Source: an uncultured bacterium
GTDB lineage: Bacteria; Actinomycetota; Coriobacteriia; Coriobacteriales; Coriobacteriaceae
DNA length: 64,000 nt
Reading direction: 5' to 3'
Assembly (NCBI GenBank): GCA_905215525.1
Contig: CAJMQJ010000002.1
Location: 124,001-188,000 of the forward strand
The notes beneath the pieces are model-generated. The model worked only from the letters and a program-made list of their open reading frames with translations. It made no database searches and was not told the DNA's origin. Below, one piece after another: positions 26,884-35,623 of this stretch; within the stretch, counting starts at the first letter, position 1, and each line of letters begins with the position of its first letter. The translations under genes and the position numbers were made by a program.

Positions 26884-27279
26884 AGGACTCCCCCGCTGGT
26901 TAACGACAAAACTTTCGCTACTATACCCGTTCCGGCGATGTCTATCCAGCGTAAGCATAGAGAGTCCAGACATATGGAGGATGCTACTGGGTTGTGCGGG
27001 ATTCTGCATTTGTGTACATCAGCCTCCAAATATGACATTTTTCGGCATCTTTGATGGCTGACGTACACGTTTTGATTCGGTGATTACATCGATCGGGAAA
27101 GTTGTTGCTTTAAGCAAATTAATCATGATGTGCGGGTCGAGAAGGGTTGGCGCCAAAAGAACGCAACGGCCGTTACGGCTTCGTTAGAAACGCGCCCCAC
27201 CATGGATGGTGAACCCGAAAGGTGAGGCGCGCGGGCACGGCGACTCGGCCCGCGCGCCCGGAAGAGAAAGGACGAACCC
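26884..27279. other. Gap between pgsA2 and the GC-rich island; hairpin before the ABC gene
   Basis: Nearly 400 bases with no convincing gene. Composition changes from mixed to very GC-rich at about 27180. A 10-bp perfect stem (GCGCGCGGGC at 27227-27236 with 27248-27257) lies 23 bases before the ABC ATPase start, just ahead of its AGAGAAAGG site, and could be an attenuator or part of the leader. The promoters of both divergent operons must be here, but none is clear. Confidence 0.5.
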
Positions 27280-28008
27280 ATGGGTTACATGCTCGAGACG
27301 CGCGGGCTCACCAAGCGCTTCGGCCGCGGCGACCAGGCGCAGGACGCCGTGGCCGACGTGAGCCTTCATATCCGCGAGGGCGAGGTGTACGGGCTGCTCG
27401 GCCCCAACGGTGCCGGCAAGTCGACAACGCTCAAGATGATCTGCGGGATGCTGCGGCCGACGGCCGGGGAGATCCTCTTTGCCGGGCACGCCTGGCGCCG
27501 CGAGGACCTCTACGCAATCGGCAGCCTCATCGAGGAGGCGCCGCTCTACCCCAACCTCACCGCGCGCGAGAACCTGCGCGTGCGCACCACGCTGCTGGGC
27601 CTTCCCGAGAGCCGCATAGATGAGGTGCTCGCCGCCGTGGACCTCGCGGACACCGGGAAGAAGCGCGCCGGGCGCTTCTCGATGGGTATGCGGCAGCGCC
27701 TGGGGCTCGCGCTGGCGCTGATCGCCCGGCCACGCCTGCTCGTGCTCGACGAGCCCACCAACGGCCTCGACCCCATCGGCATCGAGGAGCTGCGCGACCA
27801 GATCCGCGGCTTCGCGGCGGCGGGTACGACGGTGATCGTCTCGAGCCACATCCTTTCCGAGGTGCAGCAGATGGCGGACACCATCGGCATCATCTGCGGG
27901 GGGCGCCTCGCCTACGAGGATGCGCTTCGTCCCGGGCAGGACCTCGAGGAACTCTTCATGAGCTTCTGCCGGGAAGGGCGACGAGCGCGCGGGGAGGTGG
28001 CGGCATGA
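27280..28008 (+). CDS. ABC transporter ATP-binding protein, lantibiotic/bacitracin-resistance type
   Basis: ATPase of a BcrA/SpaF-like exporter. Walker A GPNGAGKS, signature FSMGMRQRLGLA, Walker B LLVLDEPTNGLDP and switch His in SSHILSEV are all intact. 242 residues. AAAGGA lies seven bases before the ATG. It overlaps the first permease gene by four bases. Third codon positions are almost all G or C, unlike the flanks. With two permeases and a two-component system, it forms a peptide-antibiotic immunity set (inference). Confidence 0.92.
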   Translation: MGYMLETRGLTKRFGRGDQAQDAVADVSLHIREGEVYGLLGPNGAGKSTTLKMICGMLRPTAGEILFAGHAWRREDLYAIGSLIEEAPLYPNLTARENLRVRTTLLGLPESRIDEVLAAVDLADTGKKRAGRFSMGMRQRLGLALALIARPRLLVLDEPTNGLDPIGIEELRDQIRGFAAAGTTVIVSSHILSEVQQMADTIGIICGGRLAYEDALRPGQDLEELFMSFCREGRRARGEVAA

Positions 28009-28775
28009 CGGGCGAGAAAGGCGGCCTGCTTGCGGCCCTGCGCGCCGAGGCCCTGAAGTCGCGCCACGCGGCACCGGTTCGCCTGGCCGTGCTCATGGCG
28101 CTGCCGATGCCGCTGCTCGGCGCGATGCCCTACCGGGGCGTGCAGATCTTCAGCGCGTGGAACTACTGGTACGCGCTCTTCCTGCCCGTGTCTCTCTCGC
28201 TCGTGGTGGCGTGCGTCGCGCGGGCGGACGCGCGCACGCGGATGCGGGGGCTTCTGGGCCTGGGCTTCCCGCTCGGGCGCGCCTGGTGGGCCAAGGCGCT
28301 CTGGTGCCTCGCGCTCTGCACGCTCTCGAACCTCGTGGTCTTCGGCATCTACCTCGCGGGATCGGCGTTCTCCTCGCAGGGTCTCACGGCCGCGGGCACG
28401 CTCACGATGCTCCTCTGCGCGCTCGCCAACACGGTGACCGCGGCGTGGATGATCCCCGCAGGGCTCTTCCTCACGGCGAGGCTCGGCATGCTCGCGGGCA
28501 TCTTCTGCCCGCTCGCCGCGCAGCTCGTGGGTGGGTTCGCCTGGTCGCTGATGCCGCTGCCGCAGCTCTTTCCGCCGTCGGCGAGCATGGTCATCCCCAC
28601 GAGCTTCATTCCCGTGCTGCCGAGCGGCGAGCCGCTCGCGGCGGACATGGCGCTCGGCGGGGCGCTCACGGCGGACGGCGTGCTCACGCTGGCGGGTCTT
28701 GCGGTCTGTGCGCTCGCGTTCGCCGCGCTCACGGCGGCGGGCGCGGCCTGGTTCGCGCGCTCCGAGGAGAGGTGA
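28005..28775 (+). CDS. ABC-2 type permease, MutE/SpaE-like
   Basis: Membrane subunit (256 residues, about six helices) of the lantibiotic-immunity transporter. It starts with LLAALRAEALKSRHAAPVRLAVLMALPMPLLG and has the repeated W-rich segment FSAWNYWYALFLPV. It overlaps the ATPase gene (ATGA) and the second permease gene (TGATG). Assignment to the immunity class rests on topology and the ATPase-permease-permease order. Confidence 0.82.
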   Translation: MTGEKGGLLAALRAEALKSRHAAPVRLAVLMALPMPLLGAMPYRGVQIFSAWNYWYALFLPVSLSLVVACVARADARTRMRGLLGLGFPLGRAWWAKALWCLALCTLSNLVVFGIYLAGSAFSSQGLTAAGTLTMLLCALANTVTAAWMIPAGLFLTARLGMLAGIFCPLAAQLVGGFAWSLMPLPQLFPPSASMVIPTSFIPVLPSGEPLAADMALGGALTADGVLTLAGLAVCALAFAALTAAGAAWFARSEER

Positions 28776-29590
28776 TGGCCATGACACGACTCTCCGACCC
28801 GACGCCGCGCATGACTCTCCCGCGGGCCCTGCTCTCCGAGGCCCTGCGTCTGGCGCGCTCCCCGCTCTCGGCGGTGCACCTCGCCTGCGGCCTGGCAGCC
28901 GGTCTTGCCTGCGGCGAGTACTTCTCCGTAACCCGATGGGACCCGGCGCTGGGCGCGGACGCCTATGCCCAGTTCCTCGGCGCCCTCATGCCGCTCATGT
29001 GCGCCATCGTCTGCGGGCTCGCCGTGGACGAGGAGCGCGCTGCCGGGCGCCTCGCCAACCTCACGGCGGTCCCCTCGCGCGGGCGCGCCGTCGCGGCGAA
29101 GCTGCTCGCCCTTGCGGCGCTCGGCGCGGGCGCGCTGGCCGTGGCGCTCGGCGTTTTCGGGGCCGTGCTCGCCGTCGCCGGGCGCCTGCCGCTCGGGCCC
29201 GCTCCGCTTGCGGCCGCCTGGGCGGGCATCGTGCTGGGCAGCCTGCCCCTCTACGCGCTGGGGCTCGGCGTGGCCCTGCGCCTCGGCCGCAACGCCACCA
29301 TCGGCGCCGGCGCGGCGGGGATGCTCCTCGCGTTCTTCTCAGTGGGCGGACTTGCGCACGGTCTCATGACCGGCGAGCTCACCGGTGCCCTGGCGACGCC
29401 CCTGAGCTGGGTGCCGCTCGCCTGGCCCGCGCGCCTGGGGTCGCTCGGGGTGGAGGCCTTCATCGACGCCGCACGCGCGGCGGGCCCACTCCTCACGACT
29501 GCGCTCGCTGGCCTCGTGCTCACCCTGGCAGCCGACGCCGTCCTTCTCGCCTGGTTCTGTCGCTTCGAGGACGGGAGGGCAGATGCGTAG
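28775..29590 (+). CDS. ABC-2 type permease, MutG/SpaG-like
   Basis: Second membrane subunit (271 residues, about six helices), beginning MAMTRLSDPTPRMTLPRALLSEALRLARS. The ATG at 28775 shares a base with the upstream stop; the long open frame reaching back to 28157 is a shadow of permease 1 caused by high GC. It ends in FEDGRADA with the next small gene's ATG inside its last codons. The role is as for permease 1. Confidence 0.82.
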   Translation: MAMTRLSDPTPRMTLPRALLSEALRLARSPLSAVHLACGLAAGLACGEYFSVTRWDPALGADAYAQFLGALMPLMCAIVCGLAVDEERAAGRLANLTAVPSRGRAVAAKLLALAALGAGALAVALGVFGAVLAVAGRLPLGPAPLAAAWAGIVLGSLPLYALGLGVALRLGRNATIGAGAAGMLLAFFSVGGLAHGLMTGELTGALATPLSWVPLAWPARLGSLGVEAFIDAARAAGPLLTTALAGLVLTLAADAVLLAWFCRFEDGRADA

Positions 29591-29983
29591 GAGGCCGCTC
29601 GCCTCCATGCTCGTCCTCCTCTCCGCAGCGCTCGTCCTGGCCGGGATGCCCTGCTCGACGCCGGCTGGGGGTCGGCACTGCGCTCGATTGCCGACCGCGT
29701 GCTGCCCAACCCTGAGATCGCTATGTGGGCGCCCGCGCTCGAGCCCGGTAGCCACGCGAGCTCCTACGCCGACGCCACCGGGGCGGGGACAAACTATGTC
29801 TACCTGGTGGACGCTGCGGACGACAGGGGCAATGTCCGAGAGCTCCAGCTCATCTTCTTCGGGCGGGAGTCGGACGGCGAGGGCTGGCTCGGGATCGAGG
29901 CGCGCGGCGGCTCGGGCGTGCGCTACCGCGCGTGCGAAGCGGCTGAGGCGCCCGCAGCTGCGCGCAGGGCTCTGGACCGCTGA
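29583..29983 (+). pseudogene. YxeA-like secreted protein, frameshifted
   Basis: A signal-peptide-like start (PLASMLVLLSAALVLAGM, frame of 29583) and a mature part in another frame (ALRSIADRVLPNPEIAMWAP onward, to 29983) can be joined only by a shift at about 29640-29655. The C-terminal part (VYLVDAADDRGNVRELQLIF ... GVRYRACEAAE) resembles the YxeA/DUF1093 family often coded beside peptide-immunity transporters. It is either a broken gene or a sequencing indel in GC-rich DNA. Confidence 0.55.
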
Positions 29984-30028
29984 GTGCGGCGCTAGTACAA
30001 TTCCGACGAGAGTTTCAGGAGGTCGAAC

Positions 30029-30691
30029 ATGGCGAGGATACTGGCAGTGGATGATGAACGGGCTATCCTCGACGCGCTCGCGCGCGTCCTCGGCCGCGAC
30101 GGCCATGAGGTCGTCAGGGCGACGGACCCGACGGCGGTCCCGGGGATGGACCTCTCGCGCTTCGACCTCGTGCTCTGCGACGTCATGATGCCGGGGCTCG
30201 ACGGCTTCGAGCTCGTGCGGCAGATCCGCCCGGACTTCGACGGGCCCATCGTCTTCCTGACCGCGCGCGTGGCCGAGGAGGATGCCGTGGCCGGCTACGG
30301 CCTGGGCGCCGACGACTACGTCCGCAAGCCCTTCGGTGCCGCGGAACTGCGCGCCAAGGTCGCGGCCCATCTACGCCGTGAGCGCCGGCCGCGCTCGCAC
30401 GCTCTCTCCTTCGGGGAGGTGCGGATCGACCTCGGGGCGCGCGACCTCGCCGTGGGCGGCGAGACCGTGCCGCTCACGCCCACCGAGTACGCCATCTGCG
30501 AGTACCTCGCGCGCCACCCCGGGCAGGTCATGAGCCGCGCGCAGATACGCGAGGCGGTGCTCGGCTGGGAGAGCGACGCCGACGATGCGGCCATATCCAT
30601 GCAGGTCAGCCGCGCCCGGAGGAAACTCTCCGAGGCCGGCGCCGATCCGATCGCGACCGTCTGGGGGATGGGGTACAAGTGGCAGCTCTGA
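30029..30691 (+). CDS. OmpR-family response regulator
   Basis: Receiver domain with acidic pocket DDE (residues ~8-10), phospho-acceptor Asp in LCDVMMPGLDG, conserved Thr (FLTA) and Lys (RKPF). It is followed by a winged-helix trans_reg_C domain (LTPTEYAICEYLARHPGQVMSR). 220 residues. CAGGAGG precedes the ATG. It overlaps the kinase frame. It probably controls the upstream ABC transporter genes (inference from context). Confidence 0.95.
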   Translation: MARILAVDDERAILDALARVLGRDGHEVVRATDPTAVPGMDLSRFDLVLCDVMMPGLDGFELVRQIRPDFDGPIVFLTARVAEEDAVAGYGLGADDYVRKPFGAAELRAKVAAHLRRERRPRSHALSFGEVRIDLGARDLAVGGETVPLTPTEYAICEYLARHPGQVMSRAQIREAVLGWESDADDAAISMQVSRARRKLSEAGADPIATVWGMGYKWQL

Positions 30692-32115
30692 GGATCGGGG
30701 CGCGAGGTCGCGGGGGCATGCCGCTCTCCTTCGTCATCGCGCGCTACTTCGCCTACGCGTTCGCGGCGGTCGCTACGGCGTGGCTCGCCTCGTTCATGGC
30801 GCTCTCCGCAGCGATCAGCGCGGGCTTCGTCTACGAGGCAAGCTGGGGGCCGGCCAATGCGCGCGAGGTCGCGGAGGGCCTGGCACGCGACGGCGTCTGC
30901 GGACAGCAGGACGTGCCGACGGCGTACCGCTACCTCATCCTGAACAAGGACGGATACGTGCTGATGACAGACCTCGAGGGCACGCGGCTCGAGGACGCGA
31001 CGGAAATGGCCCGTACGGCACTCGCCGCTGATCCGGGCACAGTGGAGATCGAGGGCGGGGGCTCGGGCCTCACCTACGCCGCGTTCCCGCTCAAGGACGG
31101 CGGGGCATGCGCGCTCGTCAGCGAGTACCTGCCGCAGTGGGTCTCGCGCGATCTCGCCGGCCTGCTTCCCAACCCGCAGAACCTCATGCTCGTCGGCGCC
31201 GCGGCGGGAAGCGCGCTCGCGCTCGCGCTCGTGGCGCGCCGCGCGAGCCGCGTGATCTCGCGCAAGATGGCGCCGCTCGCGGAGGCGGCGGGGCGCGTCG
31301 GCGCGGGGGAGCTCGACTTCGCGGTCGGCAGCACCAACGTGCGCGAGGTGAACGACGTCCTCGCCGCGATGGACGCCATGCGGGCCTCCCTCGCCGAGTC
31401 GCTCGAGGCCCGCTGGGCCGCGGAGCGGGGGCAGCGCGAGCAGATGGCGTCGCTCGCCCACGACCTCAAGACGCCGCTCACCGTGCTGCGCGCCAACGCC
31501 GACTTCGTGGCGGAGGAGCTGGAAGACGAGAAAGACGCCGACCTCGCGGCCGCCGCGCGCGACATAGCCGGCAGTGTCGAAAGGCTTGACGGCTACGTGC
31601 GCCTGCTCATCGAGGCGTCGCGCGGGTCCGGCGGGGCGGAGAGGGCCCCCATGCGGCCGGCCGAGCTCTGCGAACAGGTCCTCGCCGAGGCCGCCCAGAT
31701 CGCCCGGGCGCGAGGCGTGACGCTCGACGCAGCCACGGGCCCCGCTGTCGCGGGCGCGCCCGAGGCCCCACTCGACCGAACCACCCTGGCGCGAGCCGCC
31801 GCGAACCTCGTGGCCAACGCCGCCGAGCACGCGCGCTCGCGCGTGGTGGTCTCCTGCGACGTCGCTGGTGGATACCTCGTCATCGAGGTCGCCGATGACG
31901 GACCGGGCTTTTCTCCCGCCGCCCTCGAACGCGGCTGCGAGCGCCTCTTCACAGACGACTCCTCTCGCTCCTCGCGCGACGGAGGCCGCCATTACGGGCT
32001 CGGCCTCCACGTCGCCTCCGAGGCCGCGAGCGCCCACGGGGGCTCCGTCTCGCTCGCCAACAGCCCCTCGGGCGGCGCGGTGGCCACCATCGCGGTCCCC
32101 CTGTGCGGGATCTGA
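30679..32115 (+). CDS. Sensor histidine kinase
   Basis: Partner kinase of the response regulator. There are two membrane helices (~20-45 and ~170-190) around an extracytoplasmic domain of about 120 residues, then HAMP, H box SLAHDLKTPLTVL, N box NLVANAAEH, G1 DDGPGF and G2 GLGLH. The GTG start at 30679 overlaps the regulator by 13 bases; ATG at 30718, just before the first helix, is equally possible. The large extracytoplasmic part suggests it senses the peptide itself. Confidence 0.93.
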   Translation: MAALRIGARGRGGMPLSFVIARYFAYAFAAVATAWLASFMALSAAISAGFVYEASWGPANAREVAEGLARDGVCGQQDVPTAYRYLILNKDGYVLMTDLEGTRLEDATEMARTALAADPGTVEIEGGGSGLTYAAFPLKDGGACALVSEYLPQWVSRDLAGLLPNPQNLMLVGAAAGSALALALVARRASRVISRKMAPLAEAAGRVGAGELDFAVGSTNVREVNDVLAAMDAMRASLAESLEARWAAERGQREQMASLAHDLKTPLTVLRANADFVAEELEDEKDADLAAAARDIAGSVERLDGYVRLLIEASRGSGGAERAPMRPAELCEQVLAEAAQIARARGVTLDAATGPAVAGAPEAPLDRTTLARAAANLVANAAEHARSRVVVSCDVAGGYLVIEVADDGPGFSPAALERGCERLFTDDSSRSSRDGGRHYGLGLHVASEAASAHGGSVSLANSPSGGAVATIAVPLCGI

Positions 32116-32226
32116 CGATTTCCTCGATGTCTACCTCGACTGTGATATGTCGCTCGCCGAGGGCGCGACGAGATGGTGTTGCGTCTGCCCCATTTGGTGC
32201 TTCTAGCTCAAATTTGATCTGATGTA

Positions 32227-32259
32227 AGGCCCGTGCAATCCTGCATGGGCCTTTCTTTT
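32227..32259 (+). terminator. Terminator after the histidine kinase
   Basis: An 11-bp stem (AGGCCCGTGCA / TGCATGGGCCT, one wobble) with a four-base loop is followed by TTCTTTT. Confidence 0.88.
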
Positions 32260-32680
32260 GGCAATTGCTCGACCGATTTGTGGCTTGAAACACAAATAAT
32301 CGAGTTAAGGAGACATGGGGTCATACAGCGGCTCTCAGGGCGCCCTCCGTACTCCCCCCGCCATTGCCTCTGCGGCGTCCTCGTATAGAGCCCATCCTCC
32401 TTGGCGTTTCGTTGCAACACCCCACTCGTCCACCGATTAAGTGAACTGCTGGAATAAAGACAGCGACACGCCTGTTCGTTACAGTTGCTATATCTGTGTA
32501 AATCGTCGCGATAAATACAGCCTGTACTCGGCTGTATACCAACTACGCGTATGTAGATTCATATCGCGTTAATAAATCGGCTCAAGCGTGTGCAAAACGC
32601 GCAAGTAACCGCAAAAGGCGATTATCGCTCAGGTAGTTTTTTGGCACCCTGTTGCTTAATCAAAATTAAGCAATTGCTTA
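32260..32680. other. Gene-free stretch at the right edge of the GC-rich island
   Basis: No coding region is supported here. The left part (to ~32440) has short open frames without binding sites. A perfect 9-bp inverted repeat TTGCTTAAT / ATTAAGCAA with a four-base centre (32652-32673) lies just before the tRNA-Pro terminator and could be an operator or chance AT-rich symmetry. Confidence 0.4.
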
Positions 32681-32683
32681 AAA

Positions 32684-32714
32684 CAAAAAAGGTCAAGCAC
32701 TAGGTGCCTGACCT
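32684..32714 (-). terminator. Terminator after tRNA-Pro
   Basis: On the minus strand an 11-bp stem (AGGTCAGGCAC / GTGCTTGACCT, one wobble) with a three-base loop is followed by TTTTTTG. Confidence 0.88.
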
Positions 32715-32723
32715 GCAAACTTC

Positions 32724-32800
<77 letters not shown>

Positions 32801-32880
32801 AAGCTTTTGTTTGTTGCTCTGCTCTCGCTCGCAACAGGGAGTATATTAACCCGAAACTTTGTCCTTGTGCAAGAACTTTT

Positions 32881-34095
32881 TTACAAATTTTGAAGCAAGT
32901 CCAAAATTGCATCTGCGAGCTGGGGTTTTGTTAGTACGGGAAGTTCTTGCGTGCCCGCTGTGCTCACGATCCAAGCTTTGTTGGTATCGGTTCCAAAGCC
33001 CGAATCGGCGCGCGAAACATCGTTGGCGATAATGGCATCGCAACCCTTACGCGCGAGTTTGCGCTGCGCGTACTCCACGACGTTATCGGTCTCGGCCGCA
33101 AAGCCGATCACGCACCGCTCCCCCATTTGGCGTGAGAGCTCGGCCAAGATGTCAACGGTCTCGACGAGATCGATTCGATCCAGGCGCTCGTTGGCCTTTT
33201 TGAGCTTGTGGTCCGCCGGGGCCGCAGGTGTGTAGTCGGCGACGGCAGCTGCGCAAATGGCCGCGTCGGCCGTCTGGAAGGCGCTCAGCGCCGCCTGGAG
33301 CATTTCTGCGGCGGTCTGTACGTGCACACACTCCACACCGCGAGGAACGTCGAGCGATGTCGGTCCCAGCACGAGCGTGACGGCGGCACCGCGGCGTGCG
33401 GCCTCCCCCGCCAGAGCGATACCCATCTTGCCTGATGAACGGTTGCCGATAAAACGCACGGGGTCGATCGGCTCGTGCGTGGGGCCGGCGGTAATCACGA
33501 TGCGCTTGCCCGCCAGGTCTTGCGGCACGGGATTGAGCACCCTGCAGACGGCCTCGACGATGTCCTCGGGCTCGCTCATACGGCCCGTGTCCACGTCGCC
33601 GCAGGCAAGGTAGCCGCTTCCCGGACCCACCACATGTACGCCGCGGTCACGCAGCATGGCCATGTTGGCCTGCGTCGCCGGCGCCTTCCACATGCCGTTG
33701 TTCATAGCAGGTGCGATCACGATCGGTCGCGGCGTGGCAAGCAGTGTGGTAGAAATAAGGTCATCGGCGATGCCATTGGCCATCTTGGCGATGATATTGG
33801 CCGTCGCGGGCGCCACGACCACCAGATCGGGCTCCTGCGCCAGCGAAATGTGGTGGATGGGGTCGGAGGGATCGTCGAATAGGCCCACGGCAACTGGCTC
33901 GTTGGTGAGCGCACGGAAGGTGAGCGGGCCCACAAACTCGGTGGCATGCTCGCTCATAACGGCCTTGACGCGCGCGCCGCGCTTTTGCAGCAGGCGCACG
34001 ATATTGCACGACTTATAGGCGGCGATCCCGCCGGTAATGCCCAGCAGGATCGTTTTTCCCTCAAGTTGCATTGAATTGTTGGATGTCGCCGTCAT
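32881..34095 (-). CDS. coaBC: Bifunctional phosphopantothenoylcysteine decarboxylase / phosphopantothenate-cysteine ligase
   Basis: Coenzyme A synthesis. The N-terminal flavoprotein decarboxylase (CoaC) has ITGGIAAYKS, catalytic His in HHISLA, PATANIIAKMANGIADDL and PAMNNGMW. The C-terminal CTP-dependent ligase (CoaB) has ITAGPTHEPIDPVRFIGNRSSGKMG. 404 residues, standard. It is the last gene of the long minus-strand block, three bases after the zinc-ribbon gene. Confidence 0.97.
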   Translation of the reverse strand: MTATSNNSMQLEGKTILLGITGGIAAYKSCNIVRLLQKRGARVKAVMSEHATEFVGPLTFRALTNEPVAVGLFDDPSDPIHHISLAQEPDLVVVAPATANIIAKMANGIADDLISTTLLATPRPIVIAPAMNNGMWKAPATQANMAMLRDRGVHVVGPGSGYLACGDVDTGRMSEPEDIVEAVCRVLNPVPQDLAGKRIVITAGPTHEPIDPVRFIGNRSSGKMGIALAGEAARRGAAVTLVLGPTSLDVPRGVECVHVQTAAEMLQAALSAFQTADAAICAAAVADYTPAAPADHKLKKANERLDRIDLVETVDILAELSRQMGERCVIGFAAETDNVVEYAQRKLARKGCDAIIANDVSRADSGFGTDTNKAWIVSTAGTQELPVLTKPQLADAILDLLQNL

Positions 34096-34097
34096 CG

Positions 34098-34817
34098 CTA
34101 GGCTTCCTTGCTAGGGAGCACGAGCAGGCGGTGGCAGTACGGGCAGTGCGTAATCTCACTGCCGTCGTGGTTGAGGTCGCTCATGGACGATGCCTGCAGC
34201 GCGGTGTGGCAGACCGTGGGGATGTTGCCCTTGATGGTCTCGACGGCCAGGCCGCGGAACTGCTTGAGCAGGCGCTCGTAGTCGCTGAGCACGTCGGTGG
34301 GCAGCGTGGCGGCCAGCGCGGTGCGCTCCTTGGTGGCGGCTTCGATCTGAGCCTGCAGGTCGGCAGCCTTGGCGCGGGCGGCCTTGGTATCGGCCTTCAC
34401 GCCCTCTTCGAACTTGGCGATGATTGCCTGCGCGCGGGTCTCGCGGTCGAGCGCCTCTTTGTGGGCGACAACGACGTCCTTGCGGGTGTGCTCAATCTTG
34501 TCCAGACGCTTGGCCAGGGTGGCGAGCTCGTTCTCCAGGTCCTGAACCTCGCGATAGTCAGAGCCGTCGACGTGGCGCTTCTTGGCGGCCTCGATGGCGT
34601 TGTTGGTCTGAATCTCGGTGGTGTTGAGATCGTCGAGCTCAATGTCCAGGTCCTTGCGTTGGGCGTAGAGCTTGGTCATCTCGGACTTGAGCTTTACATA
34701 GGTCTTGCGCTTGGAAGCGAGCTCCTTGAGCTCCGGCATATTGGCAAGTTCGCTCTTGTTGCGGGCGAGCTCCAAATCGATCTGTTGCAGCTTGAGTAGC
34801 GTAGCGCCGGCGCTCAT
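34098..34817 (-). CDS. Coiled-coil protein with C4-type zinc ribbon (CT398-like)
   Basis: A long antiparallel coiled coil (~1-180, rich in Lys/Glu/Ala) precedes a C-terminal zinc ribbon with CHTAL ... CPYC ligands. The family is widespread with unknown role; some members associate with nucleic acids or envelope machines. The ATG at 34817 follows AAGGAG and overlaps the NIF3 stop (ATGA). 239 residues. Confidence 0.85.
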   Translation of the reverse strand: MSAGATLLKLQQIDLELARNKSELANMPELKELASKRKTYVKLKSEMTKLYAQRKDLDIELDDLNTTEIQTNNAIEAAKKRHVDGSDYREVQDLENELATLAKRLDKIEHTRKDVVVAHKEALDRETRAQAIIAKFEEGVKADTKAARAKAADLQAQIEAATKERTALAATLPTDVLSDYERLLKQFRGLAVETIKGNIPTVCHTALQASSMSDLNHDGSEITHCPYCHRLLVLPSKEA

Positions 34818-35623
34818 AAGTTCTCTCCTTTTGTCACAGTCCACCATTGGCAAGGGTTCAGTATTTTAATCGCATGACGGGGGTCGGCCCCGGCGTCAAC
34901 TGCAGAGTTCATCAATATATCAACGAACGGCTCCTCGGAGCGGTCGTGGCCGAGCAAGATCACCGGCAGCCCGCGCAAGGCAAGGTCTTGCGCCACGTGG
35001 TAGCCCGCCTCGCCCGTCACGATGACATCCGCACCGGCGGCGATGGCAAGCTCGCCAAAGTCACCCAGCGAACCGCCCAAAATTGCGATGGTGCGGCACG
35101 GGTGATCGGCCTCGCCCCACACGCGCGGGTCGCTGCCAAACGCCGCTGCGGCGCGTGCGGCAAGGTTGCGCAGGCTGCAGGGGTCGTGGAGGGTCGCGAG
35201 TGCGCCCAGTCCGCAGGCCTCGGGGTCGTCCACGTGCTCCAACGAGCTTGCGGGCGCGGCGTCCAAAAGCCTACTTAGGCAGATACGTGCCTCGTGCGAG
35301 CGGTCCAGGTTGGTGTGGAGCGAGATAATGCTCACGCCGCAACGGGCTGCCTCGTAGAGCGCCGCGCTGCATTGGGGGCGCGTCGTGCCGGGCGGGCAAA
35401 ACGCCTCGGGCGCCTTGATATAGATGGGATGATGCGTCAGCAGCACGTTGGCTCCGGCCTCCTGGGCGCGGTGCACATTGGCTTCGGTCGCATCGAGTGC
35501 GCAGGCAACACCGGTAATCTCCGCGGCAGGGTCGCCGACGGAGAGTCCTACATGGTCCCAACTCTCGGCATTGGTCTTGGGATAGCGTGCCAGCAGCGCG
35601 CGCTCAAGCTCGGCGACGATCAT
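34814..35623 (-). CDS. NIF3/YbgI family dinuclear metal-binding protein
   Basis: Hexameric metal-binding family (GTP cyclohydrolase 1 type 2 fold) of uncertain enzymatic role. Metal ligands are in LLTHHPIYIKAPEAF, SLHTNLD and VTGEAGYHVAQD (His). The start AELERALLARYPKTNAESWDHVGL is typical. 269 residues. It is coupled with the desulfurase gene upstream and the zinc-ribbon gene downstream by four-base overlaps; this pairing of NIF3 and CT398-like genes is common. Confidence 0.9.
   Translation of the reverse strand: MIVAELERALLARYPKTNAESWDHVGLSVGDPAAEITGVACALDATEANVHRAQEAGANVLLTHHPIYIKAPEAFCPPGTTRPQCSAALYEAARCGVSIISLHTNLDRSHEARICLSRLLDAAPASSLEHVDDPEACGLGALATLHDPCSLRNLAARAAAAFGSDPRVWGEADHPCRTIAILGGSLGDFGELAIAAGADVIVTGEAGYHVAQDLALRGLPVILLGHDRSEEPFVDILMNSAVDAGADPRHAIKILNPCQWWTVTKGENL

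Noticed and set aside
28157..28774. Upstream extension of the second permease frame
   Set aside because: Overlaps permease 1 completely; a good ATG start exists at 28775 in a TGATG overlap.
30316..32037. 573-residue minus frame over the two-component genes
   Set aside because: Antisense artefact of GC-rich DNA.
27010..32680. Integrative element ends around the GC-rich island
   Set aside because: No integrase, transposase, direct repeats or tRNA-derived att duplication could be found at the two edges; tRNA-Pro lies nearby but is intact and single.
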